Below, one piece after another: positions 15,576 to 24,934 of a DNA stretch of 64,000 bases. This stretch comes from JBGSTR01 sp963707135. Its GTDB lineage: Bacteria; Pseudomonadota; Gammaproteobacteria; Chromatiales; Chromatiaceae. The translations under genes and the position numbers were made by a program. Each line of letters opens with the position of its first letter. Positions within the stretch are counted from its first letter, which is position 1. Location of the stretch: NCBI GenBank assembly GCA_963707135.1, contig CAVPOY010000001.1:186001-250000 (forward strand). The letters run 5' to 3'. The notes beneath the pieces were generated by a model. That model did no database searches. It saw nothing but the letters and a program-made list of their open reading frames with translations, and was not told the DNA's origin.

Positions 15576-15604
15576 GACCTTGCGGGCTGGCGCCCGCGAA
15601 GGTC
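15576..15604 (+). other. Intercistronic hairpin dsrK-dsrL
   Basis: Twelve base pairs with one bulged G: GACCTT plus GCGGGC (15576-15587) pair with GCCCGC (15592-15597) and AAGGTC (15599-15604), around a TGGC loop. It lies 13 bp after the dsrK stop and is not followed by a U-tract. Confidence 0.55.
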
Positions 15605-15658
15605 CCCGGTCTGCACACTGATACGAACTAAGGGTTCAACTGGTAAGGAGAGTATCCG

Positions 15659-17623
15659 ATGGCAACTCCCAGCAACGAGATGAAGACCAAGCCCTCCTGG
15701 CGCCGTTACGAGGACGGCCAACACGAGTGGGAGGCCTGGACCGACAAGATCTTCAACCAGGACACCTCGCACAAGTGCCCGACCTACGTGCACAAGACCC
15801 CGCCTTGCCAGGGCAGCTGTCCCTCGGGTGAGGATATCCGGGGATGGCTGCAGATCGTTCGGCAGATGGAGAAGCCGCCGGAAGGTATGGCGTGGCAGGA
15901 ATACGCGTTCCGCCGTGCCACCGATGCCAATCCGTTTCCATCGATGATGGGCCGGGTCTGCCCGGCGCCCTGCCAGGACGGCTGCAACCGCAACGAGCTC
16001 GAGGATTACGTCGGCATCAACTCGGTCGAGCAGTTCATCGGCGACACCGCGATCGCGAACGGCTACAGCTATGACCCGGCGCCGGCCGACACCGGAAAAC
16101 GCATCGCTATCATTGGCGGAGGACCGGCGGGGCTTGCGGCCGCCTATCAGCTGCGCCGCAAGGGCCACGCCTGCACCATCTTCGAGTCCAACGACGGGCT
16201 TGGCGGCATGTTCAAGTTCGGTATTCCCGGCTACCGCGTCCCGCGGGACAAGCTCGATGCGGAGATCCAGCGCATCCTCGACATGGGTCAGGTCGAGGTG
16301 CGGCTTAAGACGCGCGTTGGCGTGGACGTAAAGGTTGAGGACCTGGAGAAGGATTACGATGCGATCCTTTGGGCGATCGGCTGCCAGAGCGGTCGAGGTC
16401 TGCCCGTCCCCGGCTGGAAGGACACCCCGAACTGCGTCTCCGGCGTCGCGTTCCTCAAGGCCTTCAACGAGGGCCGGATGAAGGTCACCGCCGAGAAGGT
16501 CGTCTGCGTCGGCGGCGGCGACACCTCCATCGACGTGGTCTCGGTGGCCCGGCGCCTCGGGCACATCACCAAGACCGGCAAGAGCGACCTGCCCGAGACG
16601 GTTGTGCACGACGGCTATGTCGCCCACGATGCCGCTGTGACCGCGGCCGCCGAGGGCGCCGAGGTTACGCTTACCTCGCTGTTCACCCGCGACAAGATGA
16701 CCGCGGCCGAGCACGAGGTGCACGATGCGCTGTACGAGGGCGTGACCGTCCTCGACGGCGTCATGCCGGTGGAAGTGATCAAGGGAGCCGACGGCCGCGC
16801 TACGGCGCTGAAGGTCGCCGACTGCACGTTGGAAGACGGGCGTCCGATCCCGGTGGATGGAACCGAGCGCATCATCGAGGCGGATCTGATTGTCTCCGCC
16901 ATCGGCCAGGGTGGTGACCTGACGGGGCTCGAAGGCCTCGACAATGGCCGCGGCCTGATCAACTCCGACAAGTTCTACCAGGTTCCGGACAAGCCCGGCC
17001 ACTTCGTCGCTGGCGACATCATCCGCCCGCACCTGCTGACCACCGCCATTGGCCAGGCCTGGATTGCCGCCGAGTCGATCGACGATTACGTCAAGCAGGC
17101 CGAGCATCGGCGCCGCCCGAAGGTGGATGTGCACCACTTCAATCTGCTCGAAAAGATGACCGAGGCCCATCTTGCACCGGAGGCCTTCAGTGTCGCGGCT
17201 CAGGGTGACCTGCGCGGGACCTCGACCGGCAACTGGGCGATCCACAACTACGAGGATCGCTCCGGGGCCGAGGTGATACCGCACGACGAGCTTTTCCTCG
17301 GCCACTTCAACTACCACGCGCGCAACCTGCGCAAGGAGGAGGTGCCGAGTGCCGAGGAGGTCCTTGGGCACTTCAAGGAGCGCGTGATCGGTCTGTCCGA
17401 GGCCGAGGCGATCGACGAGGGCAAACGCTGCATGAGCTGCGGGATGTGCTTCGAGTGCGACAACTGCGTCATCTTCTGCCCTCAGGACGCCGTCTTCCGC
17501 GTCGACAAGACAAGCCGGACCACCGGGCGCTACGTCGACACCGACTATTTCCGGTGCATCGGCTGCCACATCTGCGCCGATGTCTGTCCGACGGGTTACA
17601 TCAAGATGGGTTTAGGCGAATAG
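15659..17623 (+). CDS. dsrL: DsrL, NAD(P)H:acceptor oxidoreductase of the rDsr pathway
   Basis: A 654-aa flavoprotein of the glutamate-synthase small-subunit family. The N-terminal cysteine domain has PPCQGSCPSGEDIRGW and CPAPCQDGCNRNELE. An FAD Rossmann motif IAIIGGGPAGLAAAYQL lies near residue 147 and the NAD(P)-binding VVCVGGGDTSIDVV near 281. A C-terminal ferredoxin domain (from about residue 590) carries CMSCGMCFECDNCVIFC and CIGCHICADVC. In A. vinosum DsrL is essential for stored-sulfur oxidation and serves as electron acceptor for DsrAB, reducing NAD(P)+. The ATG follows AAGGAGAG. Its presence marks the oxidative-type pathway. Confidence 0.96.
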   Translation: MATPSNEMKTKPSWRRYEDGQHEWEAWTDKIFNQDTSHKCPTYVHKTPPCQGSCPSGEDIRGWLQIVRQMEKPPEGMAWQEYAFRRATDANPFPSMMGRVCPAPCQDGCNRNELEDYVGINSVEQFIGDTAIANGYSYDPAPADTGKRIAIIGGGPAGLAAAYQLRRKGHACTIFESNDGLGGMFKFGIPGYRVPRDKLDAEIQRILDMGQVEVRLKTRVGVDVKVEDLEKDYDAILWAIGCQSGRGLPVPGWKDTPNCVSGVAFLKAFNEGRMKVTAEKVVCVGGGDTSIDVVSVARRLGHITKTGKSDLPETVVHDGYVAHDAAVTAAAEGAEVTLTSLFTRDKMTAAEHEVHDALYEGVTVLDGVMPVEVIKGADGRATALKVADCTLEDGRPIPVDGTERIIEADLIVSAIGQGGDLTGLEGLDNGRGLINSDKFYQVPDKPGHFVAGDIIRPHLLTTAIGQAWIAAESIDDYVKQAEHRRRPKVDVHHFNLLEKMTEAHLAPEAFSVAAQGDLRGTSTGNWAIHNYEDRSGAEVIPHDELFLGHFNYHARNLRKEEVPSAEEVLGHFKERVIGLSEAEAIDEGKRCMSCGMCFECDNCVIFCPQDAVFRVDKTSRTTGRYVDTDYFRCIGCHICADVCPTGYIKMGLGE

Positions 17624-17639
17624 GCCCCTGGAGGCGTCG

Positions 17640-18113
17640 ATGGCTAAAGCCGTTGTAACAGCCGGCCTCGTCGCGTTAGGTCTCGCCGGGGCGTTGTTTG
17701 CCCTGGCCGCCAAGGCCGGCGGCGATGGCTTCGTGGTCCCAAGCTCCAAGGCCGCGGGGCTCGAGAGCTGCGTCGAGCCCACCGAGTACATGCGCCGCAA
17801 TCACTTCGAGCTGATCGAACATCAGCGCGACGAGACGGTGCATGGGGGAGTCAGGTCCACCAAGCACAGCCTGGCGGACTGCGTGGCCTGCCATGTGGGC
17901 TATACGGCGGAGCACCAGCCGACGCCGATCCAGGACGAGGGGCAGTTCTGCAGCACCTGCCATCGCTATGCGGCCGTGAGCCTGAACTGCTTCGGGTGTC
18001 ACTCGCCCGTTCCTAACGGCGAAACCTGGGGCGAGATAGCGGGCGCGGGGGGGCCAGTCGGCCGCGCGGTTGCACTGCACCCGAAAGGGGGTCTGCCGGG
18101 GGAGCGCGACTGA
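17640..18113 (+). CDS. dsrJ: DsrJ, periplasmic triheme cytochrome c
   Basis: A 157-aa protein with an uncleaved or signal-like N-terminal helix (VVTAGLVALGLAGALFALAA) and exactly three haem c motifs: CVACH, CSTCH and CFGCH. Cys44 (GLESCVEPTEYMRRNH) occupies the position of the cysteine proposed as an unusual His/Cys distal haem ligand in A. vinosum DsrJ. It is part of the DsrMKJOP transmembrane complex on the periplasmic side. The ATG at 17640 has GGAGG close upstream. Only two bases separate its stop from the dsrO ATG. Confidence 0.94.
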   Translation: MAKAVVTAGLVALGLAGALFALAAKAGGDGFVVPSSKAAGLESCVEPTEYMRRNHFELIEHQRDETVHGGVRSTKHSLADCVACHVGYTAEHQPTPIQDEGQFCSTCHRYAAVSLNCFGCHSPVPNGETWGEIAGAGGPVGRAVALHPKGGLPGERD

Positions 18114-18115
18114 CC

Positions 18116-18892
18116 ATGAACCAAGAGCACGAGAGAATCGACAGCAAGCGCCGGGCCTTTCTCGGCGCCGCTACCGGCGTGACGGCGGCCGTCGTCGTCC
18201 CCGGGGTCATCCTGAAGACGGTCGCCCAGGCCGCGCCGCGCGCGGAGCCGGTGACCGACGCGGTGCGCTGGGGGATGCTGATTGACACCTCCAAGTGTGC
18301 CGATGGGTGCGACGCCTGCGTGTCGGCCTGTGACAAGGAGAACGGGCTCGACCTCCAGGAGAAACCTGAGGGCTTGGACGAGGCCACATGGGCAGGCCAG
18401 AAATCGGTATGGATCCGCAAGGTCAAGCTTCAGGACAAACAGACCGGCCAGGTCACCAACCTGCCGCTGATGTGCCAGCATTGCGAGCATCCGCCCTGTG
18501 TCGACGTCTGCCCGACCGGAGCCTCGTTCAAGCGTGCGGACGGCATTGTGATGGTGGATCGACACACCTGTATCGGTTGCCGCTACTGCATGATGGCCTG
18601 CCCGTACAAGGCGCGCTCGTTTATCCACCAGGTGGTCGACGTCAAGCTGACCCGCGCGCCGCGCGGCAAGGGCTGTGTCGAGAGCTGTAACCTGTGCGTC
18701 CATCGACTGGATCATGGCGACATCTCAACCGCGTGCGCGGATGCCTGTGCCGCCGAGGGCCACAAGGCGATCCTGTTCGGCGACCTCAAGGACCCCGAGA
18801 GTCCGGTGTCTCAGGCCCTCGACGCGCTGCCGAGCCGCCAGATCCGCGAGGATCTGCAGCTGAATACCGGCGTTCGCTACACCGTTGTCTGA
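18116..18892 (+). CDS. dsrO: DsrO, Tat-exported ferredoxin-like subunit
   Basis: A 258-aa periplasmic iron-sulfur protein. The twin-arginine signal is seen as SKRRAFLGAATG followed by a hydrophobic stretch and an AQA cleavage site. Four ferredoxin-type cysteine clusters follow (CADGCDACVSACDKENG, CQHCEHPPCVDVC, CIGCRYCMMACPYKAR, CVESCNLCVHRLDHG). It transfers electrons between DsrJ and the membrane subunit DsrP. It begins two bases after dsrJ, with GGGGGAG inside the dsrJ end as its ribosome binding site. Confidence 0.95.
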   Translation: MNQEHERIDSKRRAFLGAATGVTAAVVVPGVILKTVAQAAPRAEPVTDAVRWGMLIDTSKCADGCDACVSACDKENGLDLQEKPEGLDEATWAGQKSVWIRKVKLQDKQTGQVTNLPLMCQHCEHPPCVDVCPTGASFKRADGIVMVDRHTCIGCRYCMMACPYKARSFIHQVVDVKLTRAPRGKGCVESCNLCVHRLDHGDISTACADACAAEGHKAILFGDLKDPESPVSQALDALPSRQIREDLQLNTGVRYTVV

Positions 18893-18914
18893 GGGCGGGC
18901 AGGAGTACTAGAGC

Positions 18915-20135
18915 ATGAAACGAATCGTTTATCGCGAGTGGCGCCTCGAGCCGCCCCGTTACTGGGGACTGCTCGCGATTCTCGCCGTCGTTGCCGGAAT
19001 AGGCGGACTCGCCGCCCTCTACATGGAACACGAGGGACACTGGGTCACGGGCATGTCGAACCAGATCGTCTGGGGGACGCCGCACATCTTCGCCGTGTTC
19101 CTGATCGTCGCAGCTTCTGGAGCGCTGAATGTCGCCTCCATCGGGTCCGTGTTCGGGAAGCTGGCGTACAAGCCGCTGGCCCGATTGTCCGGTCTGCTGG
19201 CCGCGGCACTGCTAATCGGCGGGCTATTGGTGCTGGTTCTGGATCTGGGACGGCCCGAGCGCTTGGTGGTGGCCATGACCACTTTCAATTTCCGGTCCAT
19301 CTTCGCGTGGAATATTTTTCTGTACACAGGCTTCCTGGTGATCGTCGTCGCTTATCTCTGGACCATGGCGGAGCGCAAAGGCAATGAGTACACGAAGCCC
19401 GTGGGCCTTTTCGCATTCGTCTGGCGGCTTGCGCTGACGACCGGTACCGGCTCGATCTTCGGCTTTCTGGTCGCGCGTCAAGCCTACGACACGGCGATCC
19501 TTGCACCGATGTTCGTGATCCTGTCCTTCGCCTACGGGCTGTCCATCTACATACTGGTGCTCATGTTCGGGTTCGCGAAGGACCAGCGGCCACTGGGCGA
19601 CCTGGTGCTTCAACGACTGAAGAACCTCCTCGGCGTGTTCGTTGCCGCGGTGCTTTACTTCACCGCTGTCTATCATCTGACCAAGATCTACGGTGCCCAG
19701 AACTACGACCTGGAGACCTGGCTGCTCCTGAACGGCGGCATCTATACCGCGATGTTCTGGTTCGGTTGGGTGCTCCTTGGCACGCTGGCGCCGCTCGCCA
19801 TCCTCTACCATCCCAGTCTAGGCAAGAACCGGGCGTGGATCGCCTCGGCGTGCGGTCTGGTCATCGTCGGCGGCCTGGCGACCCTGTACGTGATCATCAT
19901 CGGCGGTCAGGCCTATCCGATGCAGATGTTCCCGGGGAAGGTGATAGTAGAGTCCGGTTTCTTCGACGGGGTCGGCGGACTGGCGGCCAGCTATACCCCG
20001 AGCATCCCCGAGATACTGCTCGGTGTCGGCGGGGTTGCCGTGGCGCTGTTGATCACGGCGGTTGGGGTGCGTGTGCTGCAATTTCTTCCCGAGTCGCTCG
20101 CCGACTCGGTAGTGGACCCGCACGTCAAGGCCTGA
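18915..20135 (+). CDS. dsrP: DsrP, NrfD-family membrane subunit
   Basis: A 406-aa integral membrane protein of the NrfD/PsrC family with about ten transmembrane helices. It starts with a short cytoplasmic segment (RIVYREWRLEPPRYWG) that is typical of DsrP/HmcC proteins. It interacts with menaquinol/ubiquinol and connects DsrO and DsrJ to the quinone pool. AGGAG precedes the ATG. It is the last gene of the MK-L-JOP block; an 8-bp-stem GC hairpin and a 78-bp gap separate it from dsrN. Confidence 0.94.
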   Translation: MKRIVYREWRLEPPRYWGLLAILAVVAGIGGLAALYMEHEGHWVTGMSNQIVWGTPHIFAVFLIVAASGALNVASIGSVFGKLAYKPLARLSGLLAAALLIGGLLVLVLDLGRPERLVVAMTTFNFRSIFAWNIFLYTGFLVIVVAYLWTMAERKGNEYTKPVGLFAFVWRLALTTGTGSIFGFLVARQAYDTAILAPMFVILSFAYGLSIYILVLMFGFAKDQRPLGDLVLQRLKNLLGVFVAAVLYFTAVYHLTKIYGAQNYDLETWLLLNGGIYTAMFWFGWVLLGTLAPLAILYHPSLGKNRAWIASACGLVIVGGLATLYVIIIGGQAYPMQMFPGKVIVESGFFDGVGGLAASYTPSIPEILLGVGGVAVALLITAVGVRVLQFLPESLADSVVDPHVKA

Positions 20136-20159
20136 CCCGGGATCACCAACGGACTCGGG

Positions 20160-20178
20160 CGCGGCGCAAAGCGCCGCG
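20160..20178 (+). terminator. GC hairpin between dsrP and dsrN
   Basis: CGCGGCGC/GCGCCGCG (20160-20167 and 20171-20178) with an AAA loop, followed by TTCTCTCCTTGCC. A tight stem with a partly U-rich tail suggests a partial terminator or attenuator lowering dsrNRS expression relative to the structural genes. Confidence 0.5.
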
Positions 20179-20213
20179 TTCTCTCCTTGCCAGCGCGCGC
20201 TTGCCAGGACGAC

Positions 20214-21587
20214 GTGGCTCACGTCTACATCTCCGCCACCCACAGGTCTTCCGGAAAGACGACCCTTTCGATCGGACTGTGTCGGGCATTGCGAGCTCGC
20301 GGGCTCGTCGTGCAGCCGTTCAAAAAGGGACCCGACTATATCGATCCGCTCTGGCTGAGCCAGGCCGCGGGCCGCGCCTGCTACAACCTGGACTTCCACA
20401 CCATGGAGCCGGGTGAAATCACGGATGCGTTCGCCCGTGAGCTCGCACCGGCGGATCTGGGTCTGGTCGAGGGCAACGTCGGGCTGTTCGACAGCGTCGA
20501 CATCGACGGCAACAACAGCAACGCCGAGCTTGCCAAGCGGCTGCGCTCGCCGGTGGTCCTGGTCCTGGATACTCGCGGCATGTCACGCGGTGTCGCTCCG
20601 CTGCTGCTTGGCTACCTGGGTTTCGACCCGGAGCTGCGGATCGCCGGTGTCGTGCTGAACAACGTGGGCGGCTCGCGGCATGCCGCCAATCTGGTTAGGG
20701 CCGTCGAGCACTACACGGATGTTCCGGTGCTGGGCGTGATGGAGCGCAACAACGCGGTCGGGATCGTGGAGCGTCACCTCGGGCTGATGCCGAGCAACGA
20801 GACCGACGAGGCGGAGGCCTGGATCGAGCGCGTAAGCCGCGTGGTCGCCGATCAGGTGGATCTCGACCGGCTGCTGGCGATTGCCGAGGGGGCCCCACGG
20901 CCCGACCCGCCGGCGGCGCGGCCTCCGGAGCGGACCGGCGCGGACGCGGTGCGGATCGGGATCGCGCGCGATGCGGCGTTCGGCTTCTACTACCCGGATG
21001 ATCTGCGGGCGCTCGCGGCCGGCGGTGCCGAGTTGATCCCGTTCAGTCCGGTGGGCGACCCCGAGCCCCCGGCAGTGGACGGGCTCTTTCTCGGCGGCGG
21101 CTTTCCCGAATTTCGGATGCGGGAGTTGGAGCAGAACCGAGGGATGCGCCAGGCCATCGGCGATTTTATCGCCCGTGGGGGTCCGGTGTACGCTGAGTGC
21201 GGGGGTCTGATGTATCTCTGCAAGGCTATCCGCTGGGGCTCCGAGACGGGCGCAATGGTGGGTGCGCTGGACGCCGAGGTGGAGATGCGTCCAAGGCCGC
21301 AGGGTCGCGGTTACGTGAGACTCCGGGAGACGGCCGCGTTTCCCTGGCCGAGGCGCCCGAGCGCTCCCGTCGAGGTCCGCGCCCACGAGTTTCACCACTC
21401 CGCCATCGTCTCCCCGGACCCTTCCTGGGTCTACGGCTACGAGGTGTTGCGCGGCACCGGTGTCGACGGACGGCACGACGGCGTCGTACGGGGCAATCTG
21501 CTTGCCTGCTACAGCCATTTGCGCGACGTCGGCGGTTGCGGTTGGACCGGGCGGTTCCTAAGCCACGTGAGGCGCTGCCGCGGCTGA
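20214..21587 (+). CDS. dsrN: DsrN, siroheme amidase (CobB-like)
   Basis: A 457-aa protein homologous to cobyrinic acid a,c-diamide synthase. The N-terminal P-loop ATPase domain contains SATHRSSGKTTL and a DTRGMSRGVAP block. The C-terminal class I glutamine amidotransferase domain has the nucleophile in AECGGLMYL and LGGGFPE. It amidates siroheme to siroamide, the form found in DsrAB. Start choice: the GTG at 20214 begins the conserved VAHVYISATHRSSG and has CCAGGA five bases upstream; a TTG at 20187 would add nine unlikely residues. It follows the attenuator-like hairpin after dsrP. Confidence 0.93.
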   Translation: MAHVYISATHRSSGKTTLSIGLCRALRARGLVVQPFKKGPDYIDPLWLSQAAGRACYNLDFHTMEPGEITDAFARELAPADLGLVEGNVGLFDSVDIDGNNSNAELAKRLRSPVVLVLDTRGMSRGVAPLLLGYLGFDPELRIAGVVLNNVGGSRHAANLVRAVEHYTDVPVLGVMERNNAVGIVERHLGLMPSNETDEAEAWIERVSRVVADQVDLDRLLAIAEGAPRPDPPAARPPERTGADAVRIGIARDAAFGFYYPDDLRALAAGGAELIPFSPVGDPEPPAVDGLFLGGGFPEFRMRELEQNRGMRQAIGDFIARGGPVYAECGGLMYLCKAIRWGSETGAMVGALDAEVEMRPRPQGRGYVRLRETAAFPWPRRPSAPVEVRAHEFHHSAIVSPDPSWVYGYEVLRGTGVDGRHDGVVRGNLLACYSHLRDVGGCGWTGRFLSHVRRCRG

Positions 21588-21710
21588 GTCCGGTTCGCCG
21601 AACCACCCACATCGCGTCAGCCATGCGGCCCGGGTCCGGCGCGAAACAAGAGGCCGTCAGGGGTTAAACTGGCGGGATTGCATACAAGACGCCAACGGGA
21701 AGGATCAGTG

Positions 21711-22025
21711 ATGTTCAAGTTGACGGCGGCAGCGGCCGCGCAGGTTCTCGAAGCAGCGAATCAGGGTGGGACCGCCGGCATGTCGCTGAGGCTCGCCGCT
21801 CAGCGCCAGCCCGACGGGTCGATCGACTATCGGATGGGGTTCGACGAGCCGACCGAGGACGACATCCGGATGTCGTCCGAGGGGATCGATCTGGTCATGA
21901 CGCCCGAGCATGTGCCCCTGCTCGATCAGGCGACAATGGACTATGTGGAGATCGAGCCGGGCCAGTTCCGCTTCATTTTCCTGAATCCCAAAGACCCCAA
22001 CTTCAAGCCGCCGACCGAGACCTGA
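21711..22025 (+). CDS. dsrR: DsrR, A-type carrier-like protein without cluster cysteines
   Basis: A 104-aa protein of the IscA/HesB (A-type) fold (FKLTAAAAAQVLEAANQGG, then AGMSLRLAAQRQPDGSIDY) but with none of the three cluster-binding cysteines. This matches DsrR of A. vinosum, which is reported to affect dsr gene expression post-transcriptionally without binding an iron-sulfur cluster. The ATG at 21711 has GGGAAGGA upstream and opens the conserved region; the overlapping GTG three bases earlier is possible. It lies between dsrN and dsrS. Confidence 0.9.
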   Translation: MFKLTAAAAAQVLEAANQGGTAGMSLRLAAQRQPDGSIDYRMGFDEPTEDDIRMSSEGIDLVMTPEHVPLLDQATMDYVEIEPGQFRFIFLNPKDPNFKPPTET

Positions 22026-22058
22026 GAACGAAGAAAACCGACGCCCGACCTTCAGCCG

Positions 22059-23192
22059 ATGGATCTCAGCAGCGAAGACGCATTCCGCCTTAACGTGCTG
22101 CTCGCGAACAAGCCGCAGGCGATCCGGATTGATGAGGGCCGGATGACCGTCCACGGGCTCGGCCCGCAGGGCGAGGCCACGGTCCGGCTCAACCCCAATG
22201 CCCGACCCGACCAGTATTTGCGCCGGGTCAAGGAGCTTATATCGGGCCAGGTTATGGGATCCCCCGGGGGGTACCCGGTGTACTTGAGACGCTGGACGCG
22301 CATGGGGCAGATGCGCGACGAAAGCCTCGAGCAATTGCTATTGCTCGGCGAGCCCGAGGCGGTCGTCGCCGCCGTCTGCTCGCCGGGGCTGACCGACGAG
22401 CTGGCGCGCAGGGCCTGGTGGGCAATGGAGGACGCCGAGAACGCGCGCCTGATGCTGCGCAACCCGGCCGTCGTGCGCGGCACCATGGGACCGCGACTCG
22501 CCGACTACCTGGTCGAGTACCTCCCGTTCGAAACCGAGGCCGACAAGGCGATGGAGACGGTGCGCCTGGTGCTGCAGCCGGGCCTGATCGACAGCGCAAG
22601 GCGCGACGACCTTTGGAAGAAGTCCGGCCGCAAGCAGGCCTACCTGGTCGGGTTTCTGCAGGCGCTCCCGGACGACCTGCCGGAGCCCGGCCCGGGCCGC
22701 GCTCGCGACCCGGCGCTCGTGTCCGGTATCGCCGATTGCTCCGCTGGAGGGAACCGGTGCGCCCGATTGTTCGAGCGCATCGACTCGGGCGCCGGGCAGA
22801 CCTTCTTGGGGACCGTGGCGGCGGTGCTCGCGAAGCCGCCGAGCCAGGACGTGGTGACCGCGGCCTTCGAGTGCTTGAGCCACTACTTTTCCGACCTGAG
22901 GGGTGAGGTGGACCCCGACCTGACGCTCGAGAATCTGATCGACGAGGCGTCCAGGTTCGCGACGGCGGCGAGCCCCGACCCGGACGTGGCCGTCTGTCTC
23001 GGGCGCTGGCCCGAGCTGGCCGTCGAGGTGGCGGCGATGAGGGTCCTTGCCGGTGTCGGCTATGGCGTGATCCGTCCGGTGCTGCGCGATTCCACGGCCA
23101 TCGGTAGCCTGATGCGGCGCAAGCTCACCCCCGTGATCGGACCCCTTCAGCAGCGGCTAGGCCTGCTGAGCGGCACGCGCATCTCCCGATGA
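22059..23192 (+). CDS. dsrS: DsrS, soluble accessory protein of the dsr operon
   Basis: A 377-aa cytoplasmic protein at the end of the operon, 33 bp after dsrR, in the position of A. vinosum dsrS. No known catalytic motif is visible. The N-terminal part (FRLNVLLANKPQAIRIDE, YLRRVKELISGQVMGS) looks like a globular domain, and the rest is helical and repetitive in character (ELARRAWWAMEDAENARLML, LFERIDSGAGQ). Its role is unknown; published work on the homologue describes only an accessory effect. Position and length support the call more than any motif. Confidence 0.82.
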   Translation: MDLSSEDAFRLNVLLANKPQAIRIDEGRMTVHGLGPQGEATVRLNPNARPDQYLRRVKELISGQVMGSPGGYPVYLRRWTRMGQMRDESLEQLLLLGEPEAVVAAVCSPGLTDELARRAWWAMEDAENARLMLRNPAVVRGTMGPRLADYLVEYLPFETEADKAMETVRLVLQPGLIDSARRDDLWKKSGRKQAYLVGFLQALPDDLPEPGPGRARDPALVSGIADCSAGGNRCARLFERIDSGAGQTFLGTVAAVLAKPPSQDVVTAAFECLSHYFSDLRGEVDPDLTLENLIDEASRFATAASPDPDVAVCLGRWPELAVEVAAMRVLAGVGYGVIRPVLRDSTAIGSLMRRKLTPVIGPLQQRLGLLSGTRISR

Positions 23193-23299
23193 AACCTAGC
23201 GCTGCGACTCGGCAAGCCCGGGGAGGCGGGTAACCCAAACCGCTGGAATCGTTCGGGGGCGGCGCTCTCCTCCTAATGGTCGCCCGCGGCTGCGCGAGC

Positions 23300-24934
23300 T
23301 CAGGTGATCACGTCAGGCTCACCACGCCCGGTGCGGGCCTCGATCTGCGCGAGCTCGCGGGCGACAAGGATCAGCGGCTGCATGGCCTGCTGGGTATCCT
23401 GATCGTGGCGCTCCGGGTCGGGCTCGTAGAACTCCAGATACACGCGAAGGGTCGCCCCCTCGGTGCCGGTGCCGGAGAGGCGGTAGACGATCCGCGAGCC
23501 GCCTTCCAGGCCGATGCGGATACCCTGACGCTCCGAGCGGCTACCGTCGATCGGGTCCGTGTAGGCGAAGTCATCGGCGTATTCGACTCTGTAGGCGCCG
23601 AGCCGCTGTCCCGGCAGGTCCGGCAACAGGATACGCAGGTGATCCATCAGGCCCTCGGCCGCGGTGCTGTCGACGCCCTCGAAATCGTGCCGGGTGTAGA
23701 AGTTGCGACCGAAGCGGCGCCAGTGGTCGCGGACGATATCCGCCACCGATTGCTGGCGCACCGCGAGCAGGTTCAGCCAGAACAGCACCGCCCACAGCCC
23801 ATCCTTCTCGCGCACGTGATCCGAGCCGGTGCCGAAGCTCTCCTCGCCGCACAGGGTGATGCGTCCGGCGTCGAGCAGGTTGCCGAAGAATTTCCAGCCG
23901 GTGGGGGTCTCGAAGCACTCGACGCCGATCTGCTCGGCGACCCGGTCCGCGGCCTGGCTGGTCGGCATCGAGCGCGCGACCCCGCGGATCCCTGTCCGGT
24001 AGCCCGGGGCCAGATGGGCGTTGGCCGCCAGCACCGCCAGGCTGTCGCTCGGCGTGACGAAGAAGTCCTTGCCCAGGATCATGTTGCGGTCGCCGTCGCC
24101 GTCGGACGCGGCGCCGAAGTCCAGCGACTCCAGACCCTGGGTCATCGCTACAAGCTCCTGGGCATGGGCCAGGTTGGGGTCCGGGTGGTGTCCGCCGAAG
24201 TCCTCCTCCGGCACGCCGTTGATCACAGTCCCCTGGGGTGCGCCGAGCCGGTTCTCGATGATCTCGACCGCATAGGGCCCGGTCACGGCGTGCATGGCGT
24301 CGAAGCACATCCGGAACTGGCCGGAATTGAACAGCTGGTGGATGGCGTTGAAGTCGAACAGGGACTCCATCAGCTCGGCGTAGTCGGCGACCGGGTCGAT
24401 GATCTCGACCCCCATCGGGCCCAAGTCGGCCGTGCCAATCCGGTCGAGGTCCACATCGGAGGAGTCGAGGGTCCGGTAGCTGTCGATGGTGCCGGTCCGC
24501 TCATGGATCGCCTCCGTGACCGACTCGGGCGCCGGCCCGCCGGAGGCGACGTTGAACTTGATCCCGAAGTCCGCGTCCGGACCGCCGGGGTTGTGGCTCG
24601 CAGACAGGACGATGCCGCCCTGAGCCTGGCGCTTTCGTATCACGCAGGACGCGGCCGGTGTAGACAGGATGCCGCTGCGGCCGACGATTGTCCGTCGCAC
24701 GCCGTTCGCCGCCGCCATACGCAGGATGATCTGCACGGCCTCGCGGTTGTAGAATCGGCCGTCGCCGCCGACCACGAGCACGCCCCCGGCAAGTCCCGCC
24801 TGGGTGTCGAAGATGGCCTGCACGAAGTTCTCGAGGTAGTGGGGCTGCTGGAACACCCGCACCTTTTTACGCAGGCCTGACGTGCCTGGGCGCTGTCCCT
24901 CGAACGGCGTAGTTGCGACGATTTTCGGTTCCAT
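23300..24934 (-). CDS. pgm: Phosphoglucomutase, alpha-D-glucose specific
   Basis: A 544-aa enzyme interconverting glucose 1-phosphate and glucose 6-phosphate. The catalytic phosphoserine loop is in VLSASHNPGG, the metal-binding loop in SDGDGDRN, the sugar-binding loop in CGEESFGTG, and the phosphate-binding loop near RLSGTGTEGATLR. The N-terminus QRPGTSGLRKKV is the classic Pgm opening. Start ATG 24934 has AAGGGG seven bases upstream; the TTG two codons earlier is less likely. It is convergent with the dsr operon end and divergent from htpG. Probable roles are glycogen and glucan precursor supply. Confidence 0.95.
   Translation of the reverse strand: MEPKIVATTPFEGQRPGTSGLRKKVRVFQQPHYLENFVQAIFDTQAGLAGGVLVVGGDGRFYNREAVQIILRMAAANGVRRTIVGRSGILSTPAASCVIRKRQAQGGIVLSASHNPGGPDADFGIKFNVASGGPAPESVTEAIHERTGTIDSYRTLDSSDVDLDRIGTADLGPMGVEIIDPVADYAELMESLFDFNAIHQLFNSGQFRMCFDAMHAVTGPYAVEIIENRLGAPQGTVINGVPEEDFGGHHPDPNLAHAQELVAMTQGLESLDFGAASDGDGDRNMILGKDFFVTPSDSLAVLAANAHLAPGYRTGIRGVARSMPTSQAADRVAEQIGVECFETPTGWKFFGNLLDAGRITLCGEESFGTGSDHVREKDGLWAVLFWLNLLAVRQQSVADIVRDHWRRFGRNFYTRHDFEGVDSTAAEGLMDHLRILLPDLPGQRLGAYRVEYADDFAYTDPIDGSRSERQGIRIGLEGGSRIVYRLSGTGTEGATLRVYLEFYEPDPERHDQDTQQAMQPLILVARELAQIEARTGRGEPDVIT

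Noticed and set aside
15560..17569. 669-aa antisense open frame opposite dsrL
   Set aside because: It is a shadow of a GC-rich gene: low complexity in Val/Asp/Leu, no motifs, and it is fully covered by the strongly conserved dsrL.
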